NCBI GenBank assembly: GCA_955652075.1
Contig: CATPAS010000069.1
Location: 1-6,785 of the forward strand
DNA from: an uncultured Gaiellaceae bacterium
GTDB taxonomy: Bacteria; Actinomycetota; Thermoleophilia; Gaiellales; Gaiellaceae
Direction of reading: 5' to 3'
Length of the DNA stretch: 6,785 nt
Position numbers and translations under genes: made by a program. This document shows positions 1-6,039 of this stretch, one piece after another; position 1 is the stretch's first letter, and each line of letters begins with the position of its first letter. Under the pieces are notes generated by a model, which ran no database searches, was not told the origin of the DNA, and saw only the letters and a program-made list of their open reading frames with translations.

Positions 1-1
1 C

Positions 2-643
2 GAAGAGATGGTCGCGCTCGCGGGCGCGCTCGTGCTGAACATCGGCACGCTCTCCCCTCCCTGGATCGACGCGATGATTCTTGCGGGCAAGGCGGCAAAC
101 GAGCACGGCATTCCGGTCGTCCTCGATCCGGTCGGTGCCGGAGCAACGCGCTTCCGGACCGAGACTGCGCGTCGCCTTCTCGACGAGGTGAGGATCGCCG
201 TGCTGCGCGGCAACCAGGGCGAGGTCGCGACGCTGGTCGGCGTGCAGGCGGAGGTGCGAGGCGTCGAGTCGATCGGCGTCGCGGCCGAGCCCGCCCAACT
301 TGCGCGCGCCGCGGCCCGCAACCTCGGGGTGGTTGCTTCGGTGACCGGCCGGGTCGATCACGTCTCCGACGGAGAGCGCGTTCTTGCGGTCGCCAACGGG
401 CACGAGTTGCTGGCTGCCGTCACCGGAACGGGGTGCATGTCGAGCGCGGTCACCGGTTGCTTCCTCGCGGTGGCGCGAGACCGGCCGCTCGAGGCGGCGG
501 CGGAAGCGCTGGCGGCCTTTGGCGTCGCGGCCGAGGACGCGGCACGTGACGCCAAAGGGCCCGGCTCCTTTCACGTCGGCCTCTACGACGCGTTGGCCGC
601 GCTCGAGCCCGAGACGCTCGACCTGCGCGCGAAGATCTCGTGA
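2..643 (+). CDS. thiM: Hydroxyethylthiazole kinase (ThiM), 5' end outside the window
   Basis: Cytoplasmic ribokinase-fold enzyme that phosphorylates 4-methyl-5-(2-hydroxyethyl)thiazole with ATP, the thiazole salvage step of thiamine synthesis. The frame is open from base 2, and the 213 visible residues match the family from about a quarter of the way in. About 55 N-terminal residues, including the thiazole-binding PLVHNITN-type segment, must lie upstream, so the ATG at base 8 is internal. Visible motifs are ALVLNIGTL (strand and turn), VVLDPVGAGATRFR (phosphate/Mg region, Asp codon at 125), LRGNQGE (from about base 203) and VTGTGCM, whose Cys codon at 434-436 lies in the conserved anion-hole/catalytic loop. 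The C-terminus ends normally. The stop overlaps the thiE start in a GTGA, so the two are translationally coupled. Any TPP riboswitch would lie upstream of the window and cannot be judged here. Confidence 0.95.
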   Translation, partial: EEMVALAGALVLNIGTLSPPWIDAMILAGKAANEHGIPVVLDPVGAGATRFRTETARRLLDEVRIAVLRGNQGEVATLVGVQAEVRGVESIGVAAEPAQLARAAARNLGVVASVTGRVDHVSDGERVLAVANGHELLAAVTGTGCMSSAVTGCFLAVARDRPLEAAAEALAAFGVAAEDAARDAKGPGSFHVGLYDALAALEPETLDLRAKIS

Positions 644-1200
644 AGCTGCACGTCCTCGTGGCTGACCTAGAGACCGCGCGGCTCGCGGTCGAAGGCGGGG
701 CGACGGTCATACAGTGGCGCCTGAAGAATGTTCCGACCGTGGACGTGGTCGAGCGCGGACGTGCAACAAGGAGCCTGTGCGCACGTCACGGTGTCACGTT
801 CGTCGTGAACGACGACATCGAGGCGGCGCTGATGCTCGGTGCAGACGGAGTGCATCTCGGCCGCACGGACGAAGGGGCGGCGCGTGCGAAGGATCAGGGG
901 CTCCTGCTCGGGCTCTCCGCATCCAGCCTCGAGGAGGCGCGCGCTGTTGCCGGGGACGCCGACTACATCGGCGCCGGTCCCGTCTGGGAGACGCCGTCCA
1001 AGACCGATGCCGATCCCGCGATCGGCCTGGACGGACTGCGGGAGATCTGTGACGCGACCACCATTCCGGTTGTCGCGATCGGAGGCATCGACACCACGAA
1101 CGCGGCGGAGTGCATTCGCGCAGGCGCTGCCGGGGTCGCGGTCATTCGCGCAGCCCGCGATGCCGCCGGGCTGAGGGCGGCGATCGATGCGGCTCTCTGA
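640..1200 (+). CDS. thiE: Thiamine-phosphate synthase (ThiE)
   Basis: TIM-barrel enzyme that couples hydroxymethylpyrimidine diphosphate with thiazole phosphate to give thiamine monophosphate and PPi. The 186 residues carry the family signature. Q25-R27-K29 (QWRLK) is the pyrophosphate/pyrimidine site. VVNDDIEAAL (N57, D58) and GADGVHLGRTD (D77) give the Mg/PPi ligands. GLSASS (S93) is followed by DYIGAGPVWETPSKTDA (K121) and VVAIGGI, then a GAAGVAVI phosphate-binding turn. The start is GTG at 640 inside the thiM stop; no ATG or GTG was seen in the nearby upstream codons. The protein is therefore shorter than the usual 205-225 residues at both ends, and the first beta strand (LHVLVAD) begins at once. 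The paralogue TenI (a thiazole tautomerase) was considered, but the retained PPi-site residues and the place between thiM and thiL favour ThiE. Confidence 0.93.
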   Translation: MKLHVLVADLETARLAVEGGATVIQWRLKNVPTVDVVERGRATRSLCARHGVTFVVNDDIEAALMLGADGVHLGRTDEGAARAKDQGLLLGLSASSLEEARAVAGDADYIGAGPVWETPSKTDADPAIGLDGLREICDATTIPVVAIGGIDTTNAAECIRAGAAGVAVIRAARDAAGLRAAIDAAL

Positions 1201-2002
1201 GCTCGGCGAGCTCGGCCTGCTCGCCGAGTTGGAACGCCGCGGGTTGGCGCAGAGCATCGGAGACGACGCAGCGCACCTCGCCGAAGGGCTCGTCGTCACG
1301 CAGGATGCGCTCGTCGAGCGAATCCACTTCCGCTTCGACTGGATCTCGTGGCGCGATCTCGGCTGGCGTGCCGCAGCCGTCAACCTCAGCGACCTCGCGG
1401 CGTCGGGAGCCGATCCCGAAGGGCTGCTCGTCACGCTCGCGGCGCCGCCGGAGACGGAGCTCGACCATGTCCTCGAGCTCTACGAAGGCATCGCGGAGAC
1501 CGGCGTGCCGGTTGTCGGCGGCGATACGTCGAAGGCGGAGAGCGTCGTCCTCAGCGTGACCGCGATCGGACGCTCCGCCCGCGTTCCGGGGCGGGCGGGC
1601 GCGCGGCCCGGAGACCACCTGGTCGTCACCGGACCGCTGGGCGCGGCGGGCGCAGCCTTCCGGCGGCAGTCGTACGTCCGGCCGCCGCTCAGGCTCGCCG
1701 AAGGGAAGGAGCTCGCGGCCGCTGCCCACGCTCTACTGGATCTCTCCGATGGGCTGGCTGTTGACGCCGGCCACATCGCGTCACGCTCGGGGTGCCGCGT
1801 CGTCATCGAGCTCGAACGGGTTCCAATCGCGGCAGGGGCAGAGCTGGAGGACCTCGGCTTCGGCGAGGACTACGAGCTGCTCGCAGCTGTTGGAACTCCC
1901 GTCCGGCACACGACGATCGGGCACTGCGAGGAAGGCCAAGGTGTTGCTCTCACGTTGAACGGCGAGCCGTACGAGCTAGGCGGCTGGCAGCACTTCCGCT
2001 AG
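1187..2002 (+). CDS. thiL: Thiamine-monophosphate kinase (ThiL)
   Basis: PurM/AIR-synthase-like kinase that phosphorylates thiamine monophosphate with ATP to thiamine diphosphate, the last step of the pathway. Motifs appear in family order over 271 residues: IGDDAA (24-29, metal ligands), TQDALVERIHF (38-48, substrate loop), NLSDLAASGADP (66-77), VGGDT (110-114), GDHLVVTGPLG (142-152), LLDLSDGLAVD (183-193), GEDYELL (226-232) and a closing GGWQHF like the usual GYDHF. At 271 residues it is shorter than E. coli ThiL (about 325) but no catalytic motif is missing, so it looks compact rather than truncated. ATG 1187 is supported by the LSELGELGLL N-terminus typical of the family. It overlaps thiE by 14 bases, and its 3' end overlaps the opposing thioredoxin gene by 27 bases. 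Confidence 0.93.
   Translation: MRLSELGELGLLAELERRGLAQSIGDDAAHLAEGLVVTQDALVERIHFRFDWISWRDLGWRAAAVNLSDLAASGADPEGLLVTLAAPPETELDHVLELYEGIAETGVPVVGGDTSKAESVVLSVTAIGRSARVPGRAGARPGDHLVVTGPLGAAGAAFRRQSYVRPPLRLAEGKELAAAAHALLDLSDGLAVDAGHIASRSGCRVVIELERVPIAAGAELEDLGFGEDYELLAAVGTPVRHTTIGHCEEGQGVALTLNGEPYELGGWQHFR
1202..1228. repeat. Perfect 9-bp inverted repeat at the thiE/thiL junction
   Basis: The arms CTCGGCGAG (1202-1210) and CTCGCCGAG (1220-1228) are exact reverse complements around a 9-base loop. The stem starts two bases after the thiE TGA and lies in thiL codons 6-14 (LGELGLLAE). In RNA it could fold into a 9-bp hairpin with seven G-C pairs. No T run follows, so it is not an intrinsic terminator. 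It could affect ribosome passage or mRNA stability between the two overlapping genes, or be a by-product of repeated Leu-Gly-Glu codons in GC-rich DNA. The symmetry is seen directly; any function is inference. Confidence 0.35.
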
Positions 2003-2299
2003 CGCGCGCTCGTAGTGCGAACGAGGGCGGGCTCCGATCAGCGTCGCCTTCGCCTCGCCGCCGTCGAAGAGGATCGCGGTCGGGATCGAAAGCACGTCGT
2101 AGCGTGCAGCGGTCAGCGGGTTCTCGTCGATGTTCAGCTTGGCGAACTCGACGCGGCCGCGGGTCTCGGACTCGAGCTGCTCGAGGATCGGCTCGACGGC
2201 CTTGCACGGTCCGCACCAAGGCGCCCAAAAGTCGAGTACGACCGGCGTGTCGGCCTGGAGGACGTCCTGTTCGAATGTGTCGTCCGTGACCTCGAACAC
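1976..2299 (-). CDS. trxA: Thioredoxin
   Basis: Small cytoplasmic disulfide reductase, normally reduced by thioredoxin reductase. From GTG 2299 the product has 107 residues, the standard length. It shows the complete fold: FEVTDDTFEQDVL N-terminal strand and helix, buried Asp23, the active site FWAPWCGPC (Cys29 and Cys32) followed by Lys33, KLNIDENP, then YDVLSIPTAILFDGG with cis-Pro73 facing the active site, and a C-terminal helix. The open frame extends upstream to an ATG at 2413, but that stretch is Arg/Ser-rich, unlike thioredoxin, and lies inside the upstream glycosyltransferase gene. No other ATG or GTG occurs between them, so GTG 2299 is chosen despite no clear Shine-Dalgarno. It sits 16 bases after the glycosyltransferase stop and is probably co-transcribed with it. 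Its last 27 bases overlap thiL tail to tail. No signal peptide is seen. Confidence 0.93.
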   Translation of the reverse strand: MFEVTDDTFEQDVLQADTPVVLDFWAPWCGPCKAVEPILEQLESETRGRVEFAKLNIDENPLTAARYDVLSIPTAILFDGGEAKATLIGARPRSHYERALAEVLPAA

Positions 2300-2315
2300 G
2301 GGTTCAGAGTAACCG

Positions 2316-3035
2316 CTAGAGACGGCCGAAGAGCGCGGCGAGCCGGAGCCCCGGGACTTTCCAGATTGCCTCGGCGACGATCGCCTTCGACATCTTCGAG
2401 CCTCCGACTTCACGGTCGGCGAAGGTGATCGGTACTTCCACGACCTTGAAGCCGGCGCGAAGTGCGCGGTAGGTCGTCTCGATCTGGAAGGCGTACCCCT
2501 TCGAGTCGACCGAGTCGAGGTCGATCGTCTCGAGCACGATGCGCCGGTAGCACTTGAACCCGCCCGTCAGGTCGCGCACCTTTACGCCCAGGACGACCCG
2601 CGCGTAGAACGAGCCACCGGCCGAGATGACTCGCCGCAGCAGGCCCCAGTTCCGGACACCTCCACCCGGGACGTAGCGCGAGCCGAGCGCGAGATCGGCG
2701 CCGCTCTCGACCGCTGCAATCAGGCGAGGCACCGCGTTCGGATCGTGCGAGAAGTCGCAATCCATCTCGAGCACGAGCTCCGCGCCGTCCGCGAGCGCAT
2801 GCCGGAAGCCGGCGAGATAGGCGGGCCCGAGACCTTCCTTTCGCTCCCGATGGAGGACCTCCACGTAGCCGAGCTCTGTCGCCAGTCGATCGGCCAGCTC
2901 TCCGGTTCCGTCCGGTGAGTTGTCGTCGATCACGAGCACGCGGACGTCCTTGTCGCCGAGCGCGCGCAGCATCGGCTCGAGGTTCTCGCGCTCGTTGTAC
3001 GTGGGGAGACAGACGACGGCCTTGGGCATCTGCAC
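2316..3035 (-). CDS. Polyprenol-phosphate mannose synthase-like GT2 glycosyltransferase (Dpm1/Ppm1 type)
   Basis: Family 2 glycosyltransferase that by homology transfers mannose from GDP-mannose to polyprenyl phosphate at the inner membrane face, supplying lipid-linked mannose for lipoglycans or protein O-mannosylation. The 239 residues follow the Dpm1 pattern: LPTYNERENL (10-19), VIDDNSPDGTG (35-45), EMDCDFSHDP with the metal-binding D92-x-D94, GSRYVPGG (118-125), N129-W130, DLTGGFKCYRR (155-165), GYAFQIE (180-186) and a closing VPITFADREVGGSKMS. No transmembrane segment follows the catalytic domain, unlike Dpm1 forms with C-terminal membrane helices, so membrane contact must be peripheral or through a partner. 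GTG 3035 is taken as the start; the in-frame ATG at 3029 would shorten it by two residues. A related polyprenyl-phosphate glucosyltransferase activity cannot be excluded. It is divergent from polX and leads into the thioredoxin gene. Confidence 0.9.
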   Translation of the reverse strand: MQMPKAVVCLPTYNERENLEPMLRALGDKDVRVLVIDDNSPDGTGELADRLATELGYVEVLHRERKEGLGPAYLAGFRHALADGAELVLEMDCDFSHDPNAVPRLIAAVESGADLALGSRYVPGGGVRNWGLLRRVISAGGSFYARVVLGVKVRDLTGGFKCYRRIVLETIDLDSVDSKGYAFQIETTYRALRAGFKVVEVPITFADREVGGSKMSKAIVAEAIWKVPGLRLAALFGRL

Positions 3036-3052
3036 GGACGTATATTCAACGC
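3036..3052. promoter_or_regulatory. Candidate back-to-back leaderless promoter between the glycosyltransferase and polX genes
   Basis: Only 17 bases separate the two divergent GTG starts. The gap has an AT-rich patch that stands out in this GC-rich window. On the plus strand TATATT (3041-3046) lies exactly 6 bases before polX GTG 3053. On the minus strand GAATAT (3047 down to 3042) lies exactly 6 bases before GTG 3035. In actinobacteria the -10 consensus is TAnnnT with its last base at about -7, which would put +1 on the G of each GTG, giving leaderless mRNAs. The plus-strand element fits well. The minus-strand one keeps the key A and final T but has G in the first position. No -35 box is recognisable and neither start has a Shine-Dalgarno. 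The function is inferred. Confidence 0.4.
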
Positions 3053-4744
3053 GTGGCCGGAGCTCTGCCTCGTAACGTCGATGTGGCCGAGCAGCTGGAG
3101 CTTCTCGCCGATCTCCTGGAGCTGGAAGGAGAGGCCTCGTTCAGGGTGCTCGCCTACCGCCGCGCTGCCGCGCGGATCCGGGAGACGGCAGGCTCCGTGG
3201 CCGAGCTCGCGCTGGCCGGGCGCGCCAAGGATCTGCAGGGGATCGGCAAGACGATCGAGGAGAAGATCGTCCAGGTTGTCGAGGACGGCGAGATGCACGC
3301 GCTGACGAAGCGCAAGAAGCTCGTTCCGGCGGAGGTGGTGAGCTTCATGCGACTGCCCGGGCTCGGGCCGAAGACGGCAGCCCGCATCTGGCAGGAGCTC
3401 GGAGTGACCACCATCGACGAGCTCAAGACCGCGGCCGAGCAGGAGCAGCTGCGGACGCTCGCGGGCCTGGGGGCGAAGACGGAGGAGCGGATCCTCAAGG
3501 CGCTCGCAGAGAAGAAGCAGGAGCCCTCCGATCGACGGCTGCTGGGCGACGGGCTGGGCGCTCTGCTCGCCGCGGTCGACGTGCTGCAGAAGCATCCGGC
3601 GGCAGACAAGGTGTCGGAGGCGGGCAGTGCGCGCAGGCGCAAGGAGACGTTCCGCGACCTCGACATCATCGCGACGGCCAGGGATCCGGGCGCGCTGATC
3701 GACTACTTCACCAAGTTGAAATGGGTGATCGAGGTCGTGGCAAAAGGCCCGACCAAGGCCACGGTGTTGTCGAACGAAGGCCTGCGCTTCGACCTGCGCG
3801 TCGTTCCGCCCGAGTCGTACGGCAACCTGCTGCAGCACTTCACGGGCTCGAAGGACCACAACGTTGCGCTGCGGGAGCGCGCGGTGAAGGACGGCCTGTC
3901 CGTGTCCGAGTACTCGATCACCGTGGTCGAGACGGGCGAGGAGCTGAAGTTCGCCGACGAGGAGCAGGTGTACGAGCGCCTCGGCTATCAGTTCATCCCG
4001 CCCGAGCTGCGCGAGAACGCGGGCGAGCTGGAGGCCGCGCGCAGAGGCGAGCTTCCGGCGCTCGTCGAGTTGCAGGATCTCAAAGGCGATCTGCACACTC
4101 ACACCAGCTACTCCGATGGGCGTGAGTCGCTCGAGCAGATGGTCCTGGCCGCACGGGCCCGCGGCTACAAGTACTACGCGATCACGGACCATCCCCGCGG
4201 AACGCTTGTGGAGCAGGATCTCGAGATCGACGCCCTCAACGCGCGGCTGAAGCCGTTCAGGATTCTCAAGGGCATCGAGGTGAACATCCGGATCGACGGC
4301 TCGTTGTCGCTGCCGGACGAGGTGCTCGCAGAGCGCGACTGGGTGATGGCTTCGCTGCACGCCGCGTTCGACCGCAATCCGACCGAGCGCGTCTTGACCG
4401 CGATGGAGAACCCACACGTCGACTGCATCGGTCACCTGACGGCGCGCAAGATCAACATCAGGCCCGCCGCGGACGTCGACATCGAACGCGTCGTCGCGAA
4501 GGCGCTCGAGACGGGGACGTTCCTCGAGATCAACGCGCAGCCGAACCGCCTCGACATCCGCGATACCCATGCTCGGTTGGCGGGCGAAGCCGGCGTCAAG
4601 GTCGCGGTCAACAGCGACGCGCATCAGTTGAGCGCGCTCCAGCACGTGGAGATGGGCATGGCCCAGGCGCGCCGAGCATGGCTGACGAAGGATCAGGTGC
4701 TGAACACACGCACCTGGCCGCAGATCGAGAAGCTCAGGAAGTGA
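3053..4744 (+). CDS. polX: Bacterial family X DNA polymerase with C-terminal PHP nuclease domain (PolX)
   Basis: Gap-filling repair polymerase of the bacterial PolX type, 563 residues from GTG 3053 (B. subtilis PolX has about 570). The N-terminal 8-kDa-like domain begins VAEQLELLADLLELEGE and has helix-hairpin-helix DNA-binding motifs: LQGIGKTIEEKI (61-72), LPGLGPKTAARI (101-112) and LAGLGAKTEERI (136-147). The nucleotidyltransferase core follows, with AGSARRRKETFRDLD supplying D202 and D204, D247 (FDLRVV) as the third carboxylate, and HFTGSKDHNVALRERA. The PHP domain retains nine likely metal ligands: H348, H350, D355, H380, E409, H436, H461, D522 and H524, so the 3'-5' exonuclease/AP-endonuclease activities known for the family are plausible. 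One motif reads GHLTARK where relatives usually have GHPTGR. An upstream ATG (2915) lies inside the opposing gene and encodes Arg-rich sequence, so it is rejected. The stop overlaps the next gene by 4 bases. Confidence 0.96.
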   Translation: MAGALPRNVDVAEQLELLADLLELEGEASFRVLAYRRAAARIRETAGSVAELALAGRAKDLQGIGKTIEEKIVQVVEDGEMHALTKRKKLVPAEVVSFMRLPGLGPKTAARIWQELGVTTIDELKTAAEQEQLRTLAGLGAKTEERILKALAEKKQEPSDRRLLGDGLGALLAAVDVLQKHPAADKVSEAGSARRRKETFRDLDIIATARDPGALIDYFTKLKWVIEVVAKGPTKATVLSNEGLRFDLRVVPPESYGNLLQHFTGSKDHNVALRERAVKDGLSVSEYSITVVETGEELKFADEEQVYERLGYQFIPPELRENAGELEAARRGELPALVELQDLKGDLHTHTSYSDGRESLEQMVLAARARGYKYYAITDHPRGTLVEQDLEIDALNARLKPFRILKGIEVNIRIDGSLSLPDEVLAERDWVMASLHAAFDRNPTERVLTAMENPHVDCIGHLTARKINIRPAADVDIERVVAKALETGTFLEINAQPNRLDIRDTHARLAGEAGVKVAVNSDAHQLSALQHVEMGMAQARRAWLTKDQVLNTRTWPQIEKLRK

Positions 4745-6039
4745 CCTTTCGCGAGGACGGAGCCGCCGCGCTCGAATGGGCGGCGCGCTACCTCGAGCGG
4801 GTCGGAGAGCTCCCCGTGCTCGCGCAGGTCGAGCCGGGCGAGGTCCGCAGCCGCCTGCCCGCCGCGCCGCCGGAAAGCGGGGAGCCCTTCGCAGACGTGC
4901 TCCGCGATCTCGACGAGATCCTGCTGCCGGGAACAACGCACTGGCAGAGCCCGCGGTTCTTCGCGTACTTCGCCAACAGCGCCTCCGAGCCGGGCATCCT
5001 CGCGGAGCTTCTCGCCGCCACGCTCAACTCGGTCGCGTTCATCTGGCGCACCTCCCCGGCGTCCACCGAGCTCGAAGCGCACATGCTCGACTGGACGGCG
5101 CAGCTCCTCGGCCTCCCGTCCGGGTGGCACGGCCACATCGAGGACACGGCCTCGGTCTCCACCATCGCTGCGCTCGCCGCTGCGCGGGAAGCCAACGGCG
5201 GCCACGTCGTGGTCTGCTCGGAGGAGGCGCACTCGTCGGTCGAGCGGGCCGCTCGGCTGCTCGGCCTCGAGACGCGCAAGGTGCCGCTGGACGCGGAGTT
5301 CCGGCTCGACCCGACCGCGGTCGATCTCGCCGATGCGGCTGCGCTCGTCGCCACTGTCGGGACGACGTCGACGACCGCCGTCGATCCCGTGCCCTTGCTC
5401 GCAGACGCATGCGAAGCGGCGGACGTGTGGCTGCACGTCGATGCCGCCTACGCAGGATCGGCCTGGGTCTGTCCCGAGCTGCGCTGGTCGCAGGAAGGCG
5501 TCGAACGCGCGGACTCTGTCGTCGTCAACGCCCACAAGTGGCTGTTCACGCCGATGGACTGCTCGCTGCTGTGGACGCGCAAGCCCGAAGCGCTGCGCGC
5601 CGCCTTCAGCCTCGTGCCGGAGTACCTGCGCACGAGCGACGAGGCGGAGAGTCTCTCCGACTACGGCCCCGCGCTCGGCCGCCGCTTTCGCTCGCTCAAG
5701 CTCTGGGCGGTGCTCCGCTGCTACGGGCGCGAGGGCTTACAGGTGCGCATCCGGGAGACAGTTCGCCTGGCCGAGCAGTTCGAGTCGTCGGTGCGTGACG
5801 AGCCGGGCTGGGAGCTTTGCGCACCGCGAAGGTTCTCCGTCGTCTGCTTCCGCCGCGACGGCAGCGACGGCGAGAACGAGGCGATCGTCGAGCGGGTGAA
5901 CAGAAGCGGTGAGGCCTTTCTCTCACAGACCCGCTTGAACGGCCGTTATGTCATCCGGCTGGCGATCGGGAGCGAGCGCACGACGGAGGACGACGTTCGC
6001 CGTGCGTGGGACGCGCTCAGAGCCGCCGCAGCAGGGTGA
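4741..6039 (+). CDS. Aromatic-L-amino-acid decarboxylase-type PLP enzyme (group II decarboxylase)
   Basis: Fold-type I PLP enzyme of the DDC/tyrosine-tryptophan decarboxylase family, which converts an amino acid to its amine and CO2. From GTG 4741 it has 432 residues. Recognisable segments are FREDGAAALEWAARYLE, PGTTHWQSPRFFAYF (63-77), WRTSPASTELEAHMLDW (102-118), EEAHSSVERAAR with H164 stacking on PLP, WLHVDAAYAGSAW with D234 binding the pyridine N, and NAHKWLFTPMDCS with Schiff-base Lys266 (5536-5538). Y295 (VPEYLR) aligns with the catalytic-loop Tyr of human DDC (Tyr332), which favours decarboxylation over the aldehyde-synthase reaction. GRRFRSLKLWAVLR then leads into the small domain. 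It is shorter than animal DDC (about 480), mainly at the C-terminus. An ATG at 4678 would add 21 unsupported residues inside polX, whereas GTG 4741 gives a GTGA overlap with the polX stop. The substrate cannot be told: Phe, Tyr, Trp or another acid. Confidence 0.91.
   Translation: MTFREDGAAALEWAARYLERVGELPVLAQVEPGEVRSRLPAAPPESGEPFADVLRDLDEILLPGTTHWQSPRFFAYFANSASEPGILAELLAATLNSVAFIWRTSPASTELEAHMLDWTAQLLGLPSGWHGHIEDTASVSTIAALAAAREANGGHVVVCSEEAHSSVERAARLLGLETRKVPLDAEFRLDPTAVDLADAAALVATVGTTSTTAVDPVPLLADACEAADVWLHVDAAYAGSAWVCPELRWSQEGVERADSVVVNAHKWLFTPMDCSLLWTRKPEALRAAFSLVPEYLRTSDEAESLSDYGPALGRRFRSLKLWAVLRCYGREGLQVRIRETVRLAEQFESSVRDEPGWELCAPRRFSVVCFRRDGSDGENEAIVERVNRSGEAFLSQTRLNGRYVIRLAIGSERTTEDDVRRAWDALRAAAAG

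Noticed and set aside
640..1200. ThiE gene as TenI thiazole tautomerase
   Set aside because: The QxRxK, ND, HLG and TxxK positions of the synthase are kept, and the gene sits between thiM and thiL.
667..1434. 255-codon minus-strand open frame opposite thiE/thiL
   Set aside because: Arg/Ser/Ala-rich sequence with no motif, antisense to two confidently identified genes; a compositional shadow.
2300..2413. Upstream ATG extension of thioredoxin by 38 residues
   Set aside because: It would overlap the glycosyltransferase C-terminus and encodes Arg/Ser-rich sequence. It is not a signal peptide: there is no hydrophobic core.
2915..3052. Upstream ATG extension of polX by 46 residues
   Set aside because: The extension is Arg-rich, unlike any PolX N-terminus, and lies within the opposing glycosyltransferase gene. 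GTG 3053 gives the normal length.
4633..4642. Palindrome GAGCGCGCTC inside polX
   Set aside because: Short self-complementary GC words are expected by chance at this composition, and it lies in the middle of coding sequence.
4678..4740. ATG 4678 as decarboxylase start
   Set aside because: It adds 21 residues with no family similarity inside the end of polX, while GTG 4741 begins just before the conserved FRxxG segment and forms a GTGA overlap.
2930..4936. A 668-codon open frame on the minus strand covering all of polX
   Set aside because: It has no recognisable domain, is rich in Arg, Leu and Ala, and mirrors the strongly supported polX frame. Long antisense openings are common in GC-rich DNA because stop codons are AT-rich.
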